Source of the DNA: Actinoplanes sp. NBC_00393
GTDB lineage: Bacteria; Actinomycetota; Actinomycetes; Mycobacteriales; Micromonosporaceae
Length of the DNA: 64,000 nt
Reading direction: 5' to 3'
NCBI RefSeq assembly: GCF_036053395.1
Contig: NZ_CP107942.1
Location: 9,972,001 to 10,036,000 of the forward strand
Part shown: one piece after another, positions 58,937 through 64,000 of the stretch
Position numbering within the stretch: position 1 is the first letter of the stretch
How the letters are laid out: each line of letters starts with the position of its first letter
The notes under the pieces: generated by a model
What the model was told of the DNA's origin: nothing
Seen by the model: only the letters and a program-made list of their open reading frames with translations
Databases searched by the model: none
Position numbers and translations under genes: made by a program

Positions 58937-59330
58937 GGCTGACAGTGAGTGTTGCTTCAGTGGCTGGGAGGCGACGCTGGCCGTCAGTTGTCCGGCCGGG
59001 CTGACGGTGAGTGTTGCTTCAGTGGCTGGGAGGCGACGCTGGCCGTCAGTTGTCCGGCCGGGCTGACGGTGAGTGTTGCTTCAGTGGCTGGGACGCGACG
59101 CTGGTGGTCAGCTGTCCGGCCGGGCTGACGGTGAGTGTTGCTTTAGTGGCTGGGAGGCGACGCTGGTGGTCAGTTGTCCGGCCGGGCTGACGGTGAGTGT
59201 TGCTTCAGGGGGCGGGAGGCGACGCTGGTGGTCAGCTGTCCGGCCGGGCTGACAGTGAGTGTTGCTTCAGCGGCTGGGAGGCGACGCTGGTGGTCAGCCG
59301 CCCAGCCCGGCTGACAGCGAGACCTGTGCG
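58937..59330. repeat. 62-bp tandem repeat array, six copies plus a partial
   Basis: Copies start at 58937, 58999, 59061, 59123, 59185 and 59247, exactly 62 bp apart, with a broken seventh at 59309. Each begins GGCTGACGGTGAGTG and ends GTCAGTTGTCCGGCCG, so a GTCAG / CTGAC dyad spans every junction. Copies differ at only a few positions. The period is not a multiple of three, which argues against coding. Confidence 0.95.
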
Positions 59331-59479
59331 TGCCTCTTTGGTTTTCGGCCGCTGCGCTTCCTCGCCCGCGGCGCGGAGTCCCGGCCAAGGGCGGTGCGGC
59401 TCGCCCGGCCGGGGCGTTTCGCCCGGACTCTGGCCCGTTGTCCGGCTCTGGGGGAGCGGCTTCGCGGGGCTCGAGGCGG

Positions 59480-59504
59480 ACTTTTGCGTTCGCAACGCAA
59501 AAGT
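59480..59504. promoter_or_regulatory. Palindromic operator upstream of the ROK gene
   Basis: ACTTTTGCGTT and AACGCAAAAGT are perfect 11-bp complements with a CGC centre, about 80 bases before the ROK start. The size and place fit an autoregulatory ROK operator controlling the sugar transporter. The AT-rich bases after it may hold the promoter. Confidence 0.65.
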
Positions 59505-59586
59505 TTGTATTGATCATGCAGAAGGTATGGACCGAAGTGACGGAACAGGCTTAGTGTGACGGGCACCACTTCATCGGAGGTGTTCG

Positions 59587-60819
59587 TTGTACCTGACCGA
59601 TGCACCCCATTTGCGGATTCTGCGGCTGCTCCGTGACGAGGGCCCGGTTTCCCGTGCTGAGCTGGGCGATCGCCTCGAGCTGAGCCGGCCTCGGCTGCTT
59701 GCCGAGGTGGAGCGGCTGGTGGCGTCCGGGCTGCTCGCCGAGGCGGGGATGGCTGCCTCGCGCGGCGGCCGGCGGTCGACGCTGGTCGAGCTGCATCCGG
59801 GGCTGCGGTTCGCCGCGGTCGACCTGGGGGCGACCTCGATCGACGTCGAGGTGACCAATGGGCGGTTGGAGCCGTTGGCGGCGTACCGGGAGGCGGCCGA
59901 CATTCGTTCCGGGCCGCGGGCGACTCTGCACCGGCTCAACGATCTGCTCGCCAAGGCGAAGATCGAGGGGGTGTACGAGCGGCTCGACGCGGTCGGGATC
60001 GGGGTTCCGGGACCGGTCAGCTTCCGCGACGGCGTACCGGTCTCACCGCCGATCATGCCGGGCTGGGATCGGTATCCGGTGCGCGAACTGCTTGCCCGTG
60101 AGCACGGGTGCCCGGCGGTGGTGGACAACGACGTCAACATCATGGCGATCGGGGAGCGGCACGGCGGGGTCGCGCACTCCGTCGACGACTTCCTGTTCGT
60201 GAAGATCGGGACTGGTGTGGGCTGCGGCATCCACCTGGCCGGTGCGGTCTTCCGGGGGGTGGACGGGTGTGCCGGCGACATCGGGCACATTCAGGTCGAA
60301 GCTGGTGGGCCGGCCTGTTCCTGCGGTAACAGCGGATGTCTGGAGGCGCTGTTCAGTGGGGCGGCGCTGGCCCGGGACGCGCTGGCGGCAGCGCGGTCCG
60401 GTGAGTCGCCGGCGTTGGCTCAGCGTCTTGCAGCGGCTCGTCCGGCGAGGTCCGGGTCGGGCCGGGCGGCGCGGGGTGGGGGCGAGAGCGAGGCGGTGAT
60501 CACCGCCAAGGACGTCGCGGACGGCGCGGCCGAGGGTGACATCGCCTGTATCCGGCTGATCCGTGACGGTGGCCGGCGGGTCGGTGGGGTGCTTGCGACG
60601 CTGGTGTCGTTCGCCAATCCGTCGATGATCGTCATCGGGGGTGGGTTGGCGCAGCTCGGGCACGTCCTGCTGGCCGAGATCCGCAGCGTCGTCTATCGCC
60701 GTTCCCTCCCGCTGGCCACCGGCAACCTGCCGGTGGTGCTCTCCGAGCTGGGCAGCCGGGCCGGGGTGACCGGCGCGGCCGTGCTGGCCAGCGACGCCGC
60801 CTTCGAGCAGGCGTCATGA
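59587..60819 (+). CDS. ROK-family sugar-responsive repressor
   Basis: This 410-residue regulator has an N-terminal winged helix (LRILRLLRDEGPVSRAELGDRLELSRPRL) and a ROK sugar-binding core with GIGVPGPV, DNDVNIMAIGE, KIGTGVGCGI and the zinc motif CSCGNSGCLEAL near residue 243. In Streptomyces the ROK protein Rok7B7 sits next to xylFGH, a comparable arrangement. The TTG start follows GGAGG. The stop overlaps the ATPase gene (ATGA). Confidence 0.92.
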   Translation: MYLTDAPHLRILRLLRDEGPVSRAELGDRLELSRPRLLAEVERLVASGLLAEAGMAASRGGRRSTLVELHPGLRFAAVDLGATSIDVEVTNGRLEPLAAYREAADIRSGPRATLHRLNDLLAKAKIEGVYERLDAVGIGVPGPVSFRDGVPVSPPIMPGWDRYPVRELLAREHGCPAVVDNDVNIMAIGERHGGVAHSVDDFLFVKIGTGVGCGIHLAGAVFRGVDGCAGDIGHIQVEAGGPACSCGNSGCLEALFSGAALARDALAAARSGESPALAQRLAAARPARSGSGRAARGGGESEAVITAKDVADGAAEGDIACIRLIRDGGRRVGGVLATLVSFANPSMIVIGGGLAQLGHVLLAEIRSVVYRRSLPLATGNLPVVLSELGSRAGVTGAAVLASDAAFEQAS

Positions 60820-62444
60820 GCACCCCGACACCGGAGCACAACGCGGCCGAGAAGAACGCGGCGGAGGCAAGCGTGGCGCAGGAAGACGCGGGGCAGGAGA
60901 GCGCGGCGAGCGCGGGCGGCCAGGGGGAGACCGGCGAGGTCGTGCTGCGGCTGCACGACGTGGTCAAGGTCTTTCCAGGTGTACGGGCACTCGACGGCGT
61001 CCGCCTCGAAGTGCGCGCCGGCGAGGTGCACTGCCTTCTGGGGCAGAACGGGGCCGGCAAGTCCACGCTGATCAAGGTTCTGGCCGGTGTGCACCACGCC
61101 GACGCCGGCGAGGTCACGTGGCGCGGCGAGCCGTTCGCCCCGGCCACACCGCAGGCCGCGATGCGCGCCGGGATCGCCACCATCTACCAGGAGCTGGATC
61201 TCGTCGACGACCTCTCGGTGGCCGAGAACGCCTTCCTGGGTCACGAGCCGAGCCGCTTCGGGTTCACCAAGCGGCGCGTCTCGGCGTACGAAACAAAAGC
61301 GATCCTGGCCCGCCTTGGCCATGCTGAGATCTCGCCGCGCCGCCTGGTCCGCACCCTGCCGGCCGCGGCGAAGCAGGTCGTGAGCATGGCTCGCGCGCTC
61401 TCCCATGACGCCCGGCTGATCGTGATGGACGAGCCGAGCGCCGTGCTCGCCCACGACGAGGTGGCGAACCTGTTCCGGATCATCCGGGAGCTGACCGCGC
61501 AGGGGATCGCGGTCATCTACATCTCGCACCGGCTGGACGAGATCCGCGACATCGGCGACCGGGTGACCGTGCTGAAGGACGGCCGGACCACCGCGGCGAA
61601 CCTGCCGGCCCGGACCACGCCGACCCGGGAGCTGGTCGGGAAGATGACCGGCCGCTCGATCGAGTACGTGTTCCCGCCCCGCGAACCGGCCGAGCTGACC
61701 GAGGAACCGCTGCTGGTGGTGGAGAACCTGACCCGGTCCGGCGAGTTCGCCGACGTGAGCCTGACGGTTCGTCCCGGCGAGATCGTGGGAGTCGCCGGGC
61801 TGGTCGGCTCCGGCCGGTCGGAGCTGCTGGAGACGGTCTTCGGCGCTCGCCGGCCGGATGCCGGCACCGTGAAGCTGGCCGGCAAGCCGATCCGCAGTGT
61901 CGAGTCCGCGGTACGCGCCGGCATGGGCATGGCCCCCGAGGAGCGCAAGAGCCAGGCGCTGCTGCTGGACGAGCCGATCTACAAGAACATGACGCTGGCG
62001 TCGTTCGCCAAGTTCGCGCGGGCGGGGTTCACCGACGCGGGTGGCGAGCGGGACGCGGCCGGGCGTACCGCGCAGTCGCTGGAGTTGCGCCCGCCGGGCG
62101 TGACCCGGCCGGTGCGCACGCTCTCCGGCGGCAACCAGCAGAAGGTGGTGGTCGGCCGCTGGCTGCTCGGCGAGACCCGGCTGCTGCTGCTCGACGAGCC
62201 GACCCGGGGTGTGGACGTGGGCGCCCGGGCCGAGCTCTACCAGGTCATCCGGGATCTCGCCGAGCGCGGCGTGGGTGTGCTGCTGGTCTCCAGCGAGGTG
62301 CCGGAGGTGCTCGGGCTGGCCGACCGGGTGCTGGTGATGCGCGAAGGCCACATGATCCACGAGGCGCCGGCCGCGGAGATCGACGAGGACACCGTACTGA
62401 ACCTCGTGATGGCGGGGTCGCTGCTGGAGGGAGAGCCCGCATGA
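60816..62444 (+). CDS. Sugar ABC transporter double ATPase, RbsA/XylG type
   Basis: This 542-residue protein has a 45-residue Ala/Glu-rich leader and two ABC domains. Domain one has GQNGAGKST near residue 75, a relaxed signature LPAAAKQVVSMARALS and VMDEPSAVL. Domain two has GLVGSGRSE, LSGGNQQKVVVGRWLL and LLLDEPTRGVD. The degenerate first signature is normal for RbsA-type proteins. It energises uptake of a pentose or similar sugar and is coupled to its neighbours. Confidence 0.93.
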   Translation: MSTPTPEHNAAEKNAAEASVAQEDAGQESAASAGGQGETGEVVLRLHDVVKVFPGVRALDGVRLEVRAGEVHCLLGQNGAGKSTLIKVLAGVHHADAGEVTWRGEPFAPATPQAAMRAGIATIYQELDLVDDLSVAENAFLGHEPSRFGFTKRRVSAYETKAILARLGHAEISPRRLVRTLPAAAKQVVSMARALSHDARLIVMDEPSAVLAHDEVANLFRIIRELTAQGIAVIYISHRLDEIRDIGDRVTVLKDGRTTAANLPARTTPTRELVGKMTGRSIEYVFPPREPAELTEEPLLVVENLTRSGEFADVSLTVRPGEIVGVAGLVGSGRSELLETVFGARRPDAGTVKLAGKPIRSVESAVRAGMGMAPEERKSQALLLDEPIYKNMTLASFAKFARAGFTDAGGERDAAGRTAQSLELRPPGVTRPVRTLSGGNQQKVVVGRWLLGETRLLLLDEPTRGVDVGARAELYQVIRDLAERGVGVLLVSSEVPEVLGLADRVLVMREGHMIHEAPAAEIDEDTVLNLVMAGSLLEGEPA

Positions 62445-63448
62445 TCACTGAAACCCTGCCCGCCGAGAAGCGCGAGCCACGGCGTCTCGACGAGGGAACG
62501 ATACGCAACCTGGGTCTGGTCGGTGTCCTGGTCCTGCTGGTGATCATCGGGATCATCACGCGGCCGGAGCTGTACAGCGACCCGGCCTGGGTACGCCAGA
62601 ACTTCCTGATCATCCTTCAGCAGGCGTCCGCGATCGGCGTGGTGACGATCGGGATGACCTTCGTGATCATCGGTGGTGGCATCGACCTGTCGGTGGGCGC
62701 GATCATCGCGCTGGCCGGGGTCTGGTGCACCACAGTGGCCACTCAGAGCTTCGGCGCGGTCGGGATGATCTTCACGGCGATCATCGTCGGGATCGCGGTC
62801 GGACTGGTCAACGGGGTGCTGATCGCGTACGGGAAACTCGTACCCTTCATCGCCACGCTGGCCATGCTGGTGGCCGCCCGCGGTCTCGCCGCGCAGATCT
62901 CCGGCAAGCAGACGCAGATCTCCACCAACCAGACGATCAACAGCATCGCCACCACCCGGATCCTCGGGATCCCGCTGCTCGTGATCATCTTCGCGGTGGT
63001 GGCGGTGGCCGGCTGGGTGCTGCTGAACCGGACGACGTTCGGCCGCCGCACCGTCGCGGTCGGCGGCAACCCCGAGGCGGCCCGGCTGGCCGGCATCAAC
63101 GTGAAACTGCAGACCCTGCTGCTCTATGTCCTCTCCGGACTCTGCTGCGGCATCGCGGCGATCATGCTGACCGCGCAGGCGACCAGCGCGCAGGCCGCCA
63201 CGGCGAACCTCTACGAGCTGGACGCCATCGCCGCGGCGATCATCGGCGGCACCCTGCTCAGCGGCGGTCGCGGCACGATCGTCGGCTCCGTCTTCGGGGT
63301 GCTGGTCTTCTCCACCATCACCAACCTCTTCGCCATCAACAACCTCCCGACCGAGGTCCAGAACATGGTCAAGGGCGGCATCATCGTCGCCGCCGTCTTG
63401 ATCCAGCAGTTCAACTACCGCTCCGTCAGCCAGCTCTTCAAGCGATGA
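62441..63448 (+). CDS. Sugar ABC transporter permease, RbsC/XylH type
   Basis: This 335-residue permease has eight to ten hydrophobic segments and the RbsC pattern: GMTFVIIGGGIDLSVGAIIALAG near residue 68, GLVNGVLIAYGKLVPFIATLAML, the ATPase-contact loop RRTVAVGGNPEAARLAGINV, and AIIGGTLLSGGRGTIVGSVFG. It forms the membrane channel for the sugar. ATG overlaps the ATPase stop. Confidence 0.94.
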   Translation: MITETLPAEKREPRRLDEGTIRNLGLVGVLVLLVIIGIITRPELYSDPAWVRQNFLIILQQASAIGVVTIGMTFVIIGGGIDLSVGAIIALAGVWCTTVATQSFGAVGMIFTAIIVGIAVGLVNGVLIAYGKLVPFIATLAMLVAARGLAAQISGKQTQISTNQTINSIATTRILGIPLLVIIFAVVAVAGWVLLNRTTFGRRTVAVGGNPEAARLAGINVKLQTLLLYVLSGLCCGIAAIMLTAQATSAQAATANLYELDAIAAAIIGGTLLSGGRGTIVGSVFGVLVFSTITNLFAINNLPTEVQNMVKGGIIVAAVLIQQFNYRSVSQLFKR

Positions 63449-63471
63449 AAACGATTAGAACGGGAGCAATA

Positions 63472-64000
63472 ATGTCCGCATTGTCCCGTAGGCGCATTCT
63501 GTTCGGCGGCGCAGCCGTCGGCACGGGCGTCCTGCTCACCGCCTGCACCAGCAACGACACCGGCGGCAACGCCCAGGTCAACACTAACGCCGGGAACGAG
63601 AACGCCGCTCCCGGCGAGAAAGTGGTGATCGGGTTCTCCGCCCCGGCCGCCGACCACGGCTGGATCGCCGCCATCACCAACAACGCGAAGGCCCAGGCCC
63701 AGCAGTACTCCGACGTCGAGCTCAAGGTCACCGAGGCCGGGGCTGACGCGGCGACCCAGCGCGCCGCGATCTCCACGATGATCGCCCAGAAGCCGAACAT
63801 CATCGTGATGCTGCCGTACGACGGCAAGGAGCTGAACGCCGCCGCCGAGGAGGCGATGCGGGCCGGCATCCCGGTGGTCAACCTGGACCGGGCCTTCCCC
63901 TCGCAGGACGCGTACCGGTTGCAGCTCAAGGGCGACAACTACGGCATGGGCCTGGCCGCCGGCGCCTACATCGGCGAGCAGCTCAAGACGAAGGGCACCG
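63472..64000 (+). CDS. Sugar-binding lipoprotein, RbsB type (3' end outside window)
   Basis: The first 176 residues are present. A twin-Arg lipoprotein signal (SRRRILFGGAAVGTGVLLTAC) ends in a lipobox, so it is probably Tat-exported and lipid-anchored. A Gly/Asn-rich linker leads to the type I periplasmic-binding fold: VVIGFSAPAADHGWIAAI, IAQKPNIIVMLPYDGKEL and AGIPVVNLDRAF. It captures the sugar for the RbsC/RbsA-type pair. GGGAG precedes the ATG. The gene is cut by the window end, not truncated by mutation. Confidence 0.93.
   Translation, partial: MSALSRRRILFGGAAVGTGVLLTACTSNDTGGNAQVNTNAGNENAAPGEKVVIGFSAPAADHGWIAAITNNAKAQAQQYSDVELKVTEAGADAATQRAAISTMIAQKPNIIVMLPYDGKELNAAAEEAMRAGIPVVNLDRAFPSQDAYRLQLKGDNYGMGLAAGAYIGEQLKTKGT

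Larger units (their letters stand above)
58058..59479. other. Gene-free region with two tandem-repeat arrays
   Basis: I see no supported gene in this stretch. It holds a degenerate 15-bp array (58155-58364), a pair of about 26-bp direct repeats near 58598-58645, and a regular 62-bp array (58937-59308). Long open frames here are by-products of repeat periodicity and GC content. The remainder shows no recognisable feature. Confidence 0.75.

Noticed and set aside
58937..59330. CRISPR array
   Set aside because: The copies are directly adjacent with no unique spacers and there are no cas genes.
1..64000. tRNA or rRNA genes and prophage
   Set aside because: I found no cloverleaf-like sequence with a T-arm GTTCGA motif, no rRNA segments and no phage structural or integrase gene.

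Overview
The window is GC-rich chromosomal DNA of an actinomycete, most likely a Micromonosporaceae member such as Actinoplanes. The basis is codon use, gene content and gene order; no rRNA gene is present to confirm it. The backbone follows a gene order known from Streptomyces and Mycobacterium: dnaJ2, rsmE, phoH, ybeY, a CNNM/CBS protein, a cytidine-deaminase-like gene, era, recO, uppS, then zur/smtB, glyS, dus, dgt and dnaG. Accessory genes sit between these blocks.

Layout. 1-6000: dnaJ2 end, rsmE, a GH3 beta-glucosidase with a CebR-type box on its start, a HIT protein and a serine hydrolase. 6000-14800: the phoH-ybeY-cbs-cda-era run, an acyltransferase, a DUF4097 lipoprotein, recO-uppS and a HAD phosphatase. 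14800-17300: an MTH1187-type protein, a VapBC pair and two genes downstream of a PHP hydrolase. 17300-22100: a Tat-exported PHP hydrolase and a ykoEDC-type thiamine/HMP ECF transporter under a TPP riboswitch. 22100-30450: alpha/beta hydrolase, DUF6328 protein, znuABC-smtB-zur under a Zur box, and glyS. 30400-31870: DUF5317 gene preceded by three tandem paralogous 29-residue peptide genes whose leader can hide the first Shine-Dalgarno, then a short xdhC.

31876-37741 is a complete Tn7-like transposon with 25-bp imperfect terminal repeats, a perfect 5-bp target duplication (ACTCT), tnsA-tnsB-tnsC-tniQ, and one DUF4259 cargo gene. Its tnsB is split by a -1 frame change. 37850-44100: heptad-repeat coiled-coil protein, dus, a two-component system, a GH43 arabinanase and an MFS transporter with an expanded hexapeptide loop. 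44160-48510: DUF2786 protein and a five-gene Roadblock/DUF4388 cluster. 48600-58010: VOC protein, chemoreceptor, dgt, dnaG, an ABC-2 exporter and a YihY protein. 58012-59586 is gene-free and holds two tandem-repeat arrays. 59587-64000: ROK regulator and a ribose/xylose-type ABC transporter, cut by the window end.

The most unusual item is the three-peptide array with its occluding leader hairpin and DUF5317 partner (30410-31345). I do not recognise it as a described system. It could be a peptide signal or a type-I-toxin-like membrane peptide family. Other items worth a second look are the precisely bounded Tn7-like element inserted in the leader, or early coding region, of xdhC, and the Roadblock/DUF4388 cluster with no GTPase beside it.
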